NCBI RefSeq assembly: GCF_947492555.1
Contig: NZ_CANLNE010000003.1
Coordinates: 310,001-374,000, forward strand
Length of the DNA stretch: 64,000 nt
Origin: an uncultured Roseobacter sp.
Lineage (GTDB): Bacteria; Pseudomonadota; Alphaproteobacteria; Rhodobacterales; Rhodobacteraceae
Direction of reading: 5' to 3'
Below are positions 41,215 to 50,240 of this stretch, in pieces. The first letter of the stretch is position 1. The number at the start of each line of letters is the position of its first letter. Made by a program: the position numbers and the translations under genes. The notes under the pieces are model-generated. The model saw only the letters and a program-made list of their open reading frames with translations, was not told where the DNA came from and searched no databases.

Positions 41215-41519
41215 GAGCGTGCGGCTTTTTCGGCCAGTCCCGATTGGCCCTGACGACGGCCAAGCTCGTGCAGTACCTCATCCAGCGTCACGTCCGAGGC
41301 GGCCAGCATGACCAGCAGGTGGTAGAGCACGTCTGCCGCCTCCGACGTCAGGCGGTCTTTGTCGCCCTTCACCGCTTCGATGATCGCCTCTACCGCCTCT
41401 TCCCCGAATTTCTCGGCGCATTTTTGTGGACCCTTGGCAAGAAGCTGCGCCGTCCAGCTGCTGTCCGGGTCCGCCGATTTGCGGGCTTCGATGGTTTGGA
41501 ACAGGTCGTCTAGGGTCAT
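41211..41519 (-). CDS. hisE: Phosphoribosyl-ATP pyrophosphatase HisE
   Basis: HisE hydrolyses PR-ATP to PR-AMP in step 2 of histidine synthesis. The 102-residue all-alpha protein has the MazG-like motif set: [29 protein letters not shown] (Glu residues for Mg2+) and [18 protein letters not shown]. It is a separate protein rather than fused to HisI. Its ATG overlaps the hisF stop by 4 bp (ATGA), making it the last gene of hisA-DUF2867-hisF-hisE. Confidence 0.94.
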   Translation of the reverse strand: MTLDDLFQTIEARKSADPDSSWTAQLLAKGPQKCAEKFGEEAVEAIIEAVKGDKDRLTSEAADVLYHLLVMLAASDVTLDEVLHELGRRQGQSGLAEKAARS

Positions 41520-42277
41520 GTCAGCCTCATGGGGATGCCCGCAGCGGCCATATGCGCCTTGGCCTCGGCAATGGTGTAGTCGCCAAAGTGAAAGATCGAC
41601 GCGGCCAGCACCGCAGAGGCTCCGCCTTCGGTGACCCCGTCCACCAGGTGATCCAACGTGCCCACGCCGCCCGAGGCGATCACCGGCACCGGCACCGCAT
41701 CGGAAATGGCGCGAGTGAGCGGCAGGTTGAACCCGGCGCGTGTGCCGTCACGGTCCATCGAGGTCAGCAGGATTTCGCCCGCGCCCTTTGCCGCCACGGT
41801 TCGGGCGAATGCAACGGCATCGATGCCGGTTGGCTTGCGGCCGCCATGGGTGAAAATCTCCCATTTTCCGGGGCTGACGGTCTTGGCGTCGATGGCGACC
41901 ACGATGCACTGGCTGCCGAACTGGTTCGCCGCATCCGCCACCACATCGGGGTTGGCCACGGCGGCGGAATTGAACGATACCTTGTCGGCGCCCGCCAGCA
42001 GCAGGGCGCGCACATCAGCGGAGGTGCGCACGCCGCCGCCCACCGTCAGCGGGATATAGCAGTGTTCGGCTGTCCGGCTGACCACGTCGAACATCGTGCC
42101 GCGATTTTCGTGGGTGGCGGTGATGTCGAGGAAACAAAGCTCGTCCGCCCCCGCCGCATCATAGGCAATGGCCGCATCCACAGGGTCGCCCGCATCGCGC
42201 AGATCGACAAAATTTACGCCTTTCACGACACGCCCTTCGGCGACATCCAGACAGGGGATGATACGGGTTTTCAGCAT
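41516..42277 (-). CDS. hisF: Imidazole glycerol phosphate synthase cyclase subunit HisF
   Basis: HisF uses ammonia from HisH to cyclise PRFAR into imidazole glycerol phosphate. The 253-residue TIM barrel begins [20 protein letters not shown], with the catalytic Asp in CLDV (D11) and the second Asp in [13 protein letters not shown] (about residue 130). LTVGGGVRT and VIASGGVG are phosphate-binding loops. The ATG at 42277 fits the conserved N terminus. It is preceded by the DUF2867 gene, 7 bp away. Confidence 0.95.
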   Translation of the reverse strand: MLKTRIIPCLDVAEGRVVKGVNFVDLRDAGDPVDAAIAYDAAGADELCFLDITATHENRGTMFDVVSRTAEHCYIPLTVGGGVRTSADVRALLLAGADKVSFNSAAVANPDVVADAANQFGSQCIVVAIDAKTVSPGKWEIFTHGGRKPTGIDAVAFARTVAAKGAGEILLTSMDRDGTRAGFNLPLTRAISDAVPVPVIASGGVGTLDHLVDGVTEGGASAVLAASIFHFGDYTIAEAKAHMAAAGIPMRLT

Positions 42278-42284
42278 GTGGCAC

Positions 42285-42773
42285 TCATTCCGGCAGGAGG
42301 GTGGACCGGCCATCGCGTTCAGCGCGGGCAACCCGGGCCAGCGCGTTGCGGGCGATCAGGATGTGAAACGGCAGGATGGACCGCAGATAGAGGCGCCCCC
42401 CCAGATTATGCGGATGCACCCAGGTGGCCAGAAAGACGTGGCCGGCATCGCTCAGGACGCTGACGCGGAAATTGAGGTGCCTGTCGTCAAAGCCAGCGAT
42501 GAGTTCGTCGTCGGCGCTATGTTCAACGGGGAAAAATCCAATTTTTTCAGATTTCTCCGGGCCGTCCTTCATCAGACCAAAGGGCGCGGTGAGCAGGTTG
42601 CGCAGGGCGACAAGACCCTTTGCCCATCCCGGAAAATCCACGATGATGCGCGCCGCCGAGGGCGCGGGCAGGGTGCTGGCGACCCGGTAGCAATCCAGAA
42701 AGTCACCCGGTGTCATCCGTGCGTGCAGGCGGCTTTGCACAGGCAAGTCGGTTTTGGTCACTACTGGAACCAT
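42285..42773 (-). CDS. DUF2867 family protein
   Basis: The 162-residue protein matches DUF2867, whose members resemble StAR-related or SDR-linked small domains of unknown role: [31 protein letters not shown] and [35 protein letters not shown]. It is placed between hisA (6 bp) and hisF (7 bp) on the same strand, so it is clearly in the operon, but it has no known step in histidine synthesis. No signal peptide or membrane segment is visible. Confidence 0.75.
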   Translation of the reverse strand: MVPVVTKTDLPVQSRLHARMTPGDFLDCYRVASTLPAPSAARIIVDFPGWAKGLVALRNLLTAPFGLMKDGPEKSEKIGFFPVEHSADDELIAGFDDRHLNFRVSVLSDAGHVFLATWVHPHNLGGRLYLRSILPFHILIARNALARVARAERDGRSTLLPE

Positions 42774-42779
42774 GCTTGG

Positions 42780-43502
42780 TCAGGCCTTCAGTGCTGCAAG
42801 TGCTTCTTTCAGGTCGATGGCCCCATCATAGAGGGCGCGACCGGAAATTGCGCCTTGAAGATCTGCGCCACAATCACGCAGGGCGATCAGGTCCTCCAGC
42901 GATGAGACACCGCCCGAGGCGACCACCGGGATCGACACCGCCCGGGCAAGCGCCGCGGTAGCATCGATGTTGGGGCCTTTCATCGCGCCGTCACGCAGAA
43001 TGTCGGTGTAGATGATGGCGGCGACCCCGGCGTCTTCGAAGGATTTGGCGAGCTCGGTCACCCGGACGTCCGTCTCCTCCGCCCATCCCTTGGTGGCGAC
43101 AAACCCGTTGCGCGCATCGATACCCACCGCCACATGGCCGGGGAAGGTACGTGCCGCTTCGCGCACCAGATCGGGGTTTTCGACGGCCACGGTGCCTAGA
43201 ATTACGCGGGTGAGGCCTTTTTCGAGCCAGGCTTCGATGGTGGCCATATCGCGGATGCCGCCGCCCAGTTGCACGGGAATGGTGCAGCTCTTCAGGATCG
43301 CCTCGACCGGCGCGGCATTCACCGGCTCTCCTGCGAAAGCGCCATTCAGGTCAACCAGATGCAGCCATTCACACCCGGCGGTGACAAAGTCCTGCGCCTG
43401 GGCGACCGGGTCATCGTTGAAGACGGTCGATTTGTCCATATCCCCGTGCAAAAGGCGCACGGCCTGACCGTCCTTGAGGTCAATCGCAGGGTAAAGGATC
43501 AT
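42780..43502 (-). CDS. hisA: ProFAR isomerase HisA
   Basis: HisA performs the Amadori rearrangement of ProFAR to PRFAR. The 240-residue TIM barrel begins [20 protein letters not shown] with the catalytic Asp in AIDL (D8), and has [46 protein letters not shown] (Asp near 130) and [14 protein letters not shown]. The ATG at 43502 is fixed by the conserved N terminus. The two plus-strand genes between hisA and hisH interrupt the pathway cluster. Confidence 0.95.
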   Translation of the reverse strand: MILYPAIDLKDGQAVRLLHGDMDKSTVFNDDPVAQAQDFVTAGCEWLHLVDLNGAFAGEPVNAAPVEAILKSCTIPVQLGGGIRDMATIEAWLEKGLTRVILGTVAVENPDLVREAARTFPGHVAVGIDARNGFVATKGWAEETDVRVTELAKSFEDAGVAAIIYTDILRDGAMKGPNIDATAALARAVSIPVVASGGVSSLEDLIALRDCGADLQGAISGRALYDGAIDLKEALAALKA

Positions 43503-43644
43503 GGTGCGGGTCCTGTTTCGATATTGGGGGTATGGTACAGACCGTCTCTTGCACGCTTTGGCATGGTTTTGCAACGCGACGCAGGGTCATGCTTGCAGAG
43601 CCCGCCCCGGAATGCGGAGACTGCCGCGCAAAAGGGAGGACAAT

Positions 43645-44031
43645 ATGAAGAACCTGACAACAGCAGCACTCGCACTCGCGACATGCGCCGGTGTAGCACT
43701 GGCCGATCCTATCGAAGGCATCTGGCAAACCCAGCCGGATGACGGCGCCTATGCTCTGGTCGCAATGGCACCCTGTGGGCCGAACTACTGCGGCACGATC
43801 GAGCGGACGTTCAATGCGGATGGCGAATACCAGTCCGACAACATCGGGAAGACATTGGTGATCGATATGGCGGCGGAAGGCGGCGGCAAATACAAGGGTA
43901 AGGTTTGGCGCCCGTCCAACGATAAAATCTACATCGGCAAAATCGCACTTGACGGTGATAGCATGCGCCTGTCGGGCTGCGTGGCCGGTGGCTTGATCTG
44001 CTCCAAGCAGACATGGTCGCGCGCAAAATAG
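43645..44031 (+). CDS. DUF2147 exported protein
   Basis: The 128-residue protein has a signal peptide cut after ALA (about residue 20) and a DUF2147 domain: DPIEGIWQTQPDDGAYALVAMAPCG, NYCGTIERTF, GGGKYKGKVWRPSNDKIYIGKI and LSGCVAGGLICSKQTW. Such lipocalin-like domains are periplasmic and of unknown role. Four cysteines could make two disulfides. GGGAGGACAAT precedes the ATG. It lies between hisA and the next plus-strand gene. Confidence 0.8.
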   Translation: MKNLTTAALALATCAGVALADPIEGIWQTQPDDGAYALVAMAPCGPNYCGTIERTFNADGEYQSDNIGKTLVIDMAAEGGGKYKGKVWRPSNDKIYIGKIALDGDSMRLSGCVAGGLICSKQTWSRAK

Positions 44032-44200
44032 GGCAGCCTGCCGCGTTTACATATGGGCGGAAGAACTGACCTGGGCCTTGACCGAAGCTCCCCCCGCTCA
44101 ACGCTTCATTAACAGGTAGTGGCTTAATACAGGTGTTGATCCTTGCTCCCGCGCCTTGGGGGTAGGGCGTTTCTTATGGGAACTCGCACCGGGCCGCCGA

Positions 44201-44674
44201 ATGCCACAACGCCGCAAACCAGCATCCGAAGTGACACCTGAATACGAGGATTCAGGTCTGTTCAAGAACAAGGTCGGGCAGCTCTCGGTTGAGCTGGTGC
44301 CGCAGATGATGCGTAACGGGCGCAATGATCTTGTCGTACGGGGGTTCGTGAACCGCACGATTGAGATCGAAGTGGCCTTCGCCGGGCGGCGGGTCAAGGA
44401 AGTGGGCCCGCTGGAGGCGCGATTGCGGGCCATGATGACTCATGCGGTCAAGAAAGCGGCGGCCAGTGGGGGGAAGGAGCCGGATACGGATCACATTCGA
44501 TTGCCGGTTCTGATCGAAGGCGCGTGGCGGCCCCGGTTCAAGCGTGACCAGGCGGGGTGGGAGACGCGCAGTTACTACCTCTTTGCGGCGCGCTGGTCCG
44601 TTCTGGACAATGAAGGCAACACGGTCTCATTTGGATCTCCACCCATCGTGGTTGCAAGCCAGTATCAGGATTGA
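44201..44674 (+). CDS. Hypothetical protein, possibly conserved in roseobacters
   Basis: I cannot assign this 157-residue protein. It is polar with a mixed alpha/beta pattern (VGQLSVELVPQMMRNGRNDLVVRGFVN; IEVAFAGRRVKEVGPLEARL; HIRLPVLIEGAWRP; SYYLFAARWSVLDNEGN) and no signal peptide or membrane segment. An upstream in-frame TTG at 44156 exists; the ATG at 44201 lacks a clear ribosome binding site, so the start is uncertain. It converges on hisH, 67 bp apart. Confidence 0.55.
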   Translation: MPQRRKPASEVTPEYEDSGLFKNKVGQLSVELVPQMMRNGRNDLVVRGFVNRTIEIEVAFAGRRVKEVGPLEARLRAMMTHAVKKAAASGGKEPDTDHIRLPVLIEGAWRPRFKRDQAGWETRSYYLFAARWSVLDNEGNTVSFGSPPIVVASQYQD

Positions 44675-44741
44675 CGCAGGCGCGGGGACGCGCGCTGAGG
44701 TTCAGCATGCGCGGCACTCAGATGACTGCAAGCCCCGTGTT

Positions 44742-45380
44742 TCAAGGGCGCCAGGTGAGGAAATTTCCGATCATGCGCAGACCGGCGGCCTGGCTTTTTT
44801 CCGGGTGGAACTGCAGGCCGATCATCGTGCCGGTGCCAATCACCGCCGTGACATCGCCGCCGTAGTCCACATGGGCCAGCCGCTGTTCGTCGCGCGCGAC
44901 TTCCATGTGATAGCTGTGCACGAAATACGCGTGATCCCCGGTCTTGATACCGTCAAAGACCGGGTGCGTGCCGTCCAGCACCAGATCATTCCAGCCCATA
45001 TGCGGCACCTTGAGCGCGGGATCTGACGGTTCGATCTTCCGCACCTCGCCCGCGATCCAGTCCAGCCCTTTGGTATCGGTGTATTCGCGCCCCCAACTGG
45101 CCATCAGCTGCATACCAACGCAAATCCCCATGAAGGGACGGCCCTTGGTCTCCACCGCCTCGACCATCGCCGCGTAGAGGCCGGAATGGCCTTTCAATTC
45201 GGCCATGCAGGCGGGAAAGGCCCCATCGCCCGGCAATACGATGCGGTCCGCCCGCGCTACAACATCCGCGTCCCCGGTCACGACGATCTCGCCGCCGCCT
45301 GTTTCGCGCGCCATGCGCTCGAACGCCTTTTGCGCCGAATGCAGGTTGCCGCTTTCATAGTCAATAATCGCCGTCAGCAC
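44742..45380 (-). CDS. hisH: Imidazole glycerol phosphate synthase glutaminase subunit HisH
   Basis: HisH supplies ammonia to HisF. The 212-residue class I glutamine amidotransferase starts LTAIIDYESGNLHSA, with nucleophile Cys in MGICVGMQLM (about residue 86) and the His-Glu pair in GLQFHPEKSQAAG (about 195). GTG at 45380 gives the normal N terminus; another in-frame GTG lies at 45392. hisB ends 1 bp upstream, so the two are coupled. The gene is separated from hisA by two genes on the other strand. Confidence 0.94.
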   Translation of the reverse strand: MLTAIIDYESGNLHSAQKAFERMARETGGGEIVVTGDADVVARADRIVLPGDGAFPACMAELKGHSGLYAAMVEAVETKGRPFMGICVGMQLMASWGREYTDTKGLDWIAGEVRKIEPSDPALKVPHMGWNDLVLDGTHPVFDGIKTGDHAYFVHSYHMEVARDEQRLAHVDYGGDVTAVIGTGTMIGLQFHPEKSQAAGLRMIGNFLTWRP

Positions 45381-45381
45381 G

Positions 45382-45969
45382 TCAGAGTGCACCTTTGGTC
45401 GAGGGGATCGCATCCGCCTTGCGCGGGTCAACCTCCACCGCGTCGCGCAGCGCGCGAGCGACGGATTTGAACGCCGCCTCAGCGATGTGGTGGCTGTTGA
45501 GCCCGTGCAGCATGTCCACGTGCAGAGTGATGCCCCCATGGGTGCTGAGCGCCTGAAAGAATTCGCGCACCAACTCAGTGTCAAAGGTGCCGATCTTGGC
45601 GGTGGGCAGATCGACGTTCCAGATCAGGAAAGGCCGCGCTGACAGATCCAGCGCCGCACGTACCAGCGCGTCATCCATCGGCAGAAGGCAGGCGCCATAA
45701 CGGCGGATGCCCCGTTTGTCACCCAGGGCGGCGGCCAGGGCCTGGCCGATGGCAATGCCGGTATCCTCCACCGTGTGGTGGTCGTCGATGTGCAGATCGC
45801 CCTGTGCCCGCACCGTCATGTCGATCAGCGAATGGCGCGCCAGCTGGTCCAGCATATGGTCGAAAAATCCAATCCCGGTCTGGTTGTCATAAGAGCCGGT
45901 CCCATCCAGATCGAGGGTCACGGTGATCTCCGTCTCCGCGGTGGAACGGGTGAGGGTGTGGCTGCGCAT
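45382..45969 (-). CDS. hisB: Imidazoleglycerol-phosphate dehydratase HisB
   Basis: HisB removes water from imidazole glycerol phosphate. The 195-residue mono-functional enzyme has [20 protein letters not shown] and [21 protein letters not shown], the duplicated Mn-binding DH and DHH motifs, then [29 protein letters not shown] with the second metal set. No phosphatase fusion is present. The ATG at 45969 is chosen because the conserved domain starts there; the longer frame extends to 46152 without support. Confidence 0.95.
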   Translation of the reverse strand: MRSHTLTRSTAETEITVTLDLDGTGSYDNQTGIGFFDHMLDQLARHSLIDMTVRAQGDLHIDDHHTVEDTGIAIGQALAAALGDKRGIRRYGACLLPMDDALVRAALDLSARPFLIWNVDLPTAKIGTFDTELVREFFQALSTHGGITLHVDMLHGLNSHHIAEAAFKSVARALRDAVEVDPRKADAIPSTKGAL

Positions 45970-46108
45970 AGGGGCCTCCGGGCCGAAGTGAGTGCGCGCC
46001 CTTATAGCAGCCTGCGGGTCCGCGCCAAGATGTGACATTCGGGATTGCAGCGCCCGTGCCGTATATGTCAGCTTGGGGTCGAGGCGAACCGCCCAATCAG
46101 GAGCATTC

Positions 46109-46348
46109 ATGGCCACATGCGTCTTTATCCAGATCCGCTGCACACCGGGCACGACCTACCGGGTGGCGGAGGAGATCGCCCTGCGCGAAATCCATTCCGA
46201 GCTCTATTCGACCAGCGGCGATTTCGACCTGCTGATGAAGCTCTACATTCCCAAAGACGAAGATGTGGGCAAATACATCAATGATCATCTGCTGGACATC
46301 AAAGGGATTGAGCGGTCGTTGACGACGATGACGTTCAAGGTCTTTTGA
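46109..46348 (+). CDS. Stand-alone Lrp/AsnC RAM ligand-binding domain protein
   Basis: The 79-residue protein is only the RAM (ligand-binding) domain of Lrp/AsnC regulators, with no helix-turn-helix: [42 protein letters not shown] and [11 protein letters not shown]. Such proteins form oligomers and bind amino acids, and may modulate full-length Lrp proteins. CAGGAGCATTC precedes the ATG. Its stop overlaps the next gene's TTG by 4 bp (TTGA). It is divergent from hisB with 139 bp between starts. Confidence 0.85.
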   Translation: MATCVFIQIRCTPGTTYRVAEEIALREIHSELYSTSGDFDLLMKLYIPKDEDVGKYINDHLLDIKGIERSLTTMTFKVF

Positions 46349-46689
46349 GGCGCGGGCTTAGCCTCGGCGCGCTGGCGCTCGTGATCTGTGCCGGGCCTTT
46401 GGCGGCCGGGCAGAAAACCTATGCCGGCGAAGAAGCCGCTGCCTTGCGCTGTGCCAATACGCTGGCTTTCACGGCGGTGGCCTTGGAATCGTCAGGCGGG
46501 ATCGGCCAGTTGGAGAAGGATGTGATGCTGGATATCACCGTCCGTATCCTTGTCGATCATGTCAGCGGCACGTGGCGGCAGAAAAAGGCAGCACTGCGCA
46601 TCGTGCGCGACCGGCGTGACGTGATCGAAACGCTGGATGATTTTCGGCGCTACGCCAATCAGTGCCTGGCGCAGTTTCCCATCAACTGA
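46345..46689 (+). CDS. Small exported protein, unknown function
   Basis: The 114-residue protein starts with a TTG overlapping the RAM-domain stop. It has a signal peptide ([21 protein letters not shown], likely cut after about residue 21) and a helical mature part with two cysteines (CANTLA, NQCLAQF) that may pair in the periplasm. I do not recognise the family. It converges on the winged-helix regulator gene, 18 bp apart. Confidence 0.6.
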   Translation: MRRGLSLGALALVICAGPLAAGQKTYAGEEAAALRCANTLAFTAVALESSGGIGQLEKDVMLDITVRILVDHVSGTWRQKKAALRIVRDRRDVIETLDDFRRYANQCLAQFPIN

Positions 46690-46707
46690 AGAGGAGGCCA
46701 GCCGTTG

Positions 46708-47937
46708 TTACGCGGCGGCGAGATGGCGCGTGATCCGCGCATATCGGCGGTCTTTTCGCAGGTTCTGCAGCATGGGCTCTTGCTCGAGCCACATGTGATC
46801 CCGGTAGCCTTCGTCAACGGCCGAAGAGAGGGCCTCGAATGCACGATCATGTTCGCCCATCGTGGCAAAGGCAAAGGTGTCGTGAATCTGGCAGAGCGAA
46901 GTTGCCGCGCCATGGCCGCAGAGCTTGTTGAATGCTGCTTCGGACTTGCCAAGCAGGGCCAGTACAGGGGCAAGCGTCTGACAGGACCTTGGATCATCAG
47001 GGTTCAGTGCCAGTTGCGCCTCCACGCCACGCCGACAAATCGCCGAAATCCGATAAGACAGCGAAGAGTCGAAAGCCTTGGCAGCGCGGGCCGCAAGAAA
47101 GAGTGCGCGCGCGGGATCCACGGTCAGTTCGGCGGCGCGCATCGCCAGCGTGGCGGCCTCGCGATGACGTCTGGACGCAAAGGCCGAGCGCGCAGCGAGG
47201 TAGTGCCCCTCGCCATCCCGGTCTCCCAGCTCGATGCTGCGCGCAAAGGCATTGCTTGCCTCAGCGTTGCGGCCAAGGCTGGCCAGCGCAAAACCATATG
47301 CGCTGTGTGATATGGCGCAGGTTGTGGCGCTGGAAACCGCGATCTGGCCATGTTCCGCAGCCGCCAGCAGTGTTTGTCTCGTGCCACCGCCATAGAGCCC
47401 CGTGTGCGCCAGCGAAATTGCGTGCTGAGCCTGCGCCATGGCAGCCTCCGGCGCAAGTGCAACGGCTTCACGGCTCAATTCCGTTGCGCGACGTACTGCG
47501 TCGCGGTCCCCGCCTGCCAGTGCGGTACGCGATTCGAGCACACGAATATACGCATCGATCGACATTGCCGGGACCTGCGGCGAGAACTGTGGCGTGACGC
47601 TGTCGAGCGGACGGGTTTGCACCAGTAACCGGTAGCCCACCTTGGCGACGGTGCCGATCATTGGTTCGGCATTTCTCCCGTTGCGGAAGGCCCGCCGCAG
47701 TTCTGCCACCGCCTGGCTGAGGCTTTCGTCGGTCACTGTGACATTGGGCCAGACAGCATCCAGAAGCGCCTCGCGAGTGACCGTTTGTCCATCGGCGGTG
47801 CATAGTTCTGAGAGCACGCCAAAAGCCCGTGGAGAAAGTCTTTTTTCAACGTAGCCATCGCTGATGGCACGGGCGCCGGGATCAACCCGCCAGCGTCCAA
47901 CGGCAAAAGGTGCTGTGCGAAATTGGATAAATGACAT
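46708..47937 (-). CDS. Winged-helix (OmpR/CadC-type) transcriptional regulator with TPR-like sensor region
   Basis: The 409-residue protein has an N-terminal OmpR/PhoB-type DNA-binding domain (ISDGYVEKRLSPRAFGVLSEL; VTREALLDAVWPNVTVTDESLSQAVAELRRAF; IGTVAKVGYRLL, about residues 20-110) and a C-terminal helical region of about 290 residues with TPR-like repeats, 40% Ala. It lacks the transmembrane helix of CadC. The ATG at 47937 follows AAGGGGGTATTTTACC. It is divergent from the solute-binding protein gene with 405 bp between starts, so it may regulate it, but this is only positional. Confidence 0.78.
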   Translation of the reverse strand: MSFIQFRTAPFAVGRWRVDPGARAISDGYVEKRLSPRAFGVLSELCTADGQTVTREALLDAVWPNVTVTDESLSQAVAELRRAFRNGRNAEPMIGTVAKVGYRLLVQTRPLDSVTPQFSPQVPAMSIDAYIRVLESRTALAGGDRDAVRRATELSREAVALAPEAAMAQAQHAISLAHTGLYGGGTRQTLLAAAEHGQIAVSSATTCAISHSAYGFALASLGRNAEASNAFARSIELGDRDGEGHYLAARSAFASRRHREAATLAMRAAELTVDPARALFLAARAAKAFDSSLSYRISAICRRGVEAQLALNPDDPRSCQTLAPVLALLGKSEAAFNKLCGHGAATSLCQIHDTFAFATMGEHDRAFEALSSAVDEGYRDHMWLEQEPMLQNLRKDRRYARITRHLAAA

Positions 47938-48342
47938 GGTAAAATACCCCCTTGCTACGTGCATGTGGTGTCTGACAGAAATTTCCAGATTAATGTTCGA
48001 TACAATTGGCGCAAAAAACACGAGCGCGATATGCCCTGTCAATTCAAGGCTGCGTGAGGAATGGGCGCAAGCGGCTTTACGCTTTGAAACGGCAATAAAC
48101 TTTTTGAACGAATGGCGAAGTGCCCTGGTGTCCATATATGTAACTCGGATGTCACCCGGAGTTCTCGGAGCTGCGCCCGGTCTTTAAAGAGTGGCGCGGA
48201 GTTTGGGTGCCGATACGCGCATTGTGACATGCGAAATGAGCCAAACGTGTACCCTTAAACCTTGTCTCAAACTCTCTGTTGTACGATCACTGGGATATCC
48301 GCCCCGTGCGGTGGCGATGGTCATCCGAAAATGGAGTGCCCG
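47938..48342. other. 405-bp divergent intergenic region, no gene seen
   Basis: Between the winged-helix regulator and the binding-protein gene I find no convincing reading frame, tRNA or strong hairpin. It should hold both promoters and any operator of the regulator, but I could not define them by eye. Confidence 0.4.
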
Positions 48343-49650
48343 GTGAAATTTAGTGATATGATTTTGGCTGCAGCCCTGTTTTGCTCGCCCGCGTCTCCGC
48401 TTGCGGCGCAGACGGAAATCGCGTTCTGGCATGCGTTCTCCGGGGGGCTGGCGGAGCTCATGTCAACACAAGTTGACGCGTTCAATGCCGCGCAGAACGA
48501 CGTGATAGTAACCGCCGTCCGCAAGGGGGACTATGGGCAGACCCTTCGCGCCGGTCTTGAGGCTCTTGGTGCGGATGATCAGCCAAACCTGCTAATGGTT
48601 GACGATGTCGGGTCCGCTGCCATGGTCTCGACCCCAAGTGCTTTCAAACCGCTGCATGACGTGATGGTCATGCGCGATCCCGAGTTCACAGGTGACACTT
48701 ACATCCCCGGCATCCGGGCTCTTTTTTCGGATCTGGACGGCAGAATGCTCTCCTTGCCGTTCAACACGTCAACACCGGTGCTTTGGGTGAACCGGGACGC
48801 GCTTGCCGCTACCGGGATTGATCCGGAAGTTGATTTGTCCACCTGGGAGCAGGTCAGCGATGTATTGAGCCTGTTGAAGGCAGCAGGCAGTACCTGTCCG
48901 CTGACAACCAGCTGGCCTAGCTGGATTCATCTGGAAAACTTCTCAGCCTATCACGACGTGCCTTTTGCCACGCAGGCAAACGGTTTGGGCGGGCGTGATG
49001 CAGCGCTTGCCCTGAACAGTGCCGCGCAGGTGGCGCACATCAACGCTTTGGGTGTTTGGGCGCAGGAAGGTAAATTCGTCTACGAAGGACGTCGCAATGC
49101 CGCCGGTGCAAAGTTCCGCGCCGGGGAATGCGCGCTTTTGACGGAAAGCTCGGCGGCATACGCCTCGATCCATGCGAGCGCGGATTTCGATGTTGACGTG
49201 CGCCCTCTACCTTACTGGCCAGCTTTGGTGGACGGGCCGCAGAATTCGAGTGTCGGCGGCGGGTCCATCTGGATCATGGAAGGGCAGACAGAGCCGGAGT
49301 ATCAGGCCACAGCCGCATTTCTGGCCTATCTTAGCGCGGCCGACACGCAGGCACGTTGGCATCAAGCGACGGGGTATCTGCCGATCACCTATAATGCGGT
49401 ACAGCTCACAAGGGCTCAGGGGTTTTATGCAACGAACCCGGGCACGGATGTCGCCGTGACGCAGATTTCTGTTGACGTTTTGACAGATAACTCAAGAGGG
49501 GTGCGCCTGAATGCGCTGGACCTGCTGCGTGGGATCATCAACGAAGAGCTTGAGGCCGTCTGGTCAGGAGAAGCAGATGCACAATCGGCTCTCGACAGCG
49601 CCCAGAGGCGTGGGGATGCTGTCTTGCGCCGATTTAATCAGGCCAACTGA
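48343..49650 (+). CDS. Extracellular solute-binding protein, UgpB/sugar type (orphan)
   Basis: The 435-residue protein has a signal peptide (KFSDMILAAALFCSPASPLAA, cut near residue 24) and a family 1 solute-binding fold: TEIAFWHAFSGGLAELM, VRKGDYGQTLRAGLEAL, MLSLPFNTSTPVLWVNRDAL and SSVGGGSIWIMEGQTEPE, like glycerol-3-phosphate-binding UgpB. GTG at 48343 is preferred over ATG 48331 because GGAGTG is well placed. No ABC permease or ATPase gene is adjacent, so it may serve a distant transporter. Confidence 0.82.
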   Translation: MKFSDMILAAALFCSPASPLAAQTEIAFWHAFSGGLAELMSTQVDAFNAAQNDVIVTAVRKGDYGQTLRAGLEALGADDQPNLLMVDDVGSAAMVSTPSAFKPLHDVMVMRDPEFTGDTYIPGIRALFSDLDGRMLSLPFNTSTPVLWVNRDALAATGIDPEVDLSTWEQVSDVLSLLKAAGSTCPLTTSWPSWIHLENFSAYHDVPFATQANGLGGRDAALALNSAAQVAHINALGVWAQEGKFVYEGRRNAAGAKFRAGECALLTESSAAYASIHASADFDVDVRPLPYWPALVDGPQNSSVGGGSIWIMEGQTEPEYQATAAFLAYLSAADTQARWHQATGYLPITYNAVQLTRAQGFYATNPGTDVAVTQISVDVLTDNSRGVRLNALDLLRGIINEELEAVWSGEADAQSALDSAQRRGDAVLRRFNQAN

Positions 49651-50240
49651 CAACAGGGCTCAGGTTGTGCGAGGAGGGGGGCAGATCGTTCCTTGCGAAA
49701 GCGGCTGGTACTTCTTTGCCTTTCCGTAGGCTGCGCGCCCGATAGAGATCTTGAGGCATTTTTGATGGTCTAATCAAGTGACGGGCATCCGGTAAACTGG
49801 GGCATTTGTCCTGTGATTTTAGCAGTTAGGTCCGCCCAAGACTTCAGGCGACTCACATCCGTGATTACACCAGTGCAAATTCCTGTAGCGCGTCTAAAAG
49901 GGTGCTGGCGGAACTCCCGGTAGACGGGAATTTTGAGCGAGTAGACAATTTGTCGCAGCTCCAAAGCCCAAGTCTGATACTGGCTGGTGTGCTTTGGGAT
50001 ATTTTTGCCATGGACCATGGGTTGGAGCAAGATTGTTACGGTGAAGTAATCATTGGTTAATCTTGCCGCCTGAGAACTCTTTTACAAGAAATCACTATTT
50101 CCGAAAAAATATTTACAAAAAATACCAATGAAACCAATGAAAAGGATGCCCAGTTTACAATTCTGAGTATGCTCTGAGGGCAAGCGCCATGTACCCCCGA
50201 TGGTTGGGATGCAACGCGGCGCAGCACGAGGAGGATACCT
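49651..50240. other. 590-bp gap before acs, AT-rich, no supported gene
   Basis: The stretch between the binding-protein gene and acs is less GC-rich than its neighbours, most clearly at 50030-50160. An 86-codon frame on the minus strand (49770-50030) has no recognisable family and I do not call it. The last 200 bp must hold the acs promoter. It may be the remnant of an older gene. No inverted terminal repeat or insertion-sequence end was noticed. Confidence 0.4.

Noticed and set aside
49770-50030. 86-codon minus-strand frame in the acs upstream gap
   Set aside because: It starts with TTG, has no clear ribosome binding site or known family, and its composition is not convincing. It may be a remnant.
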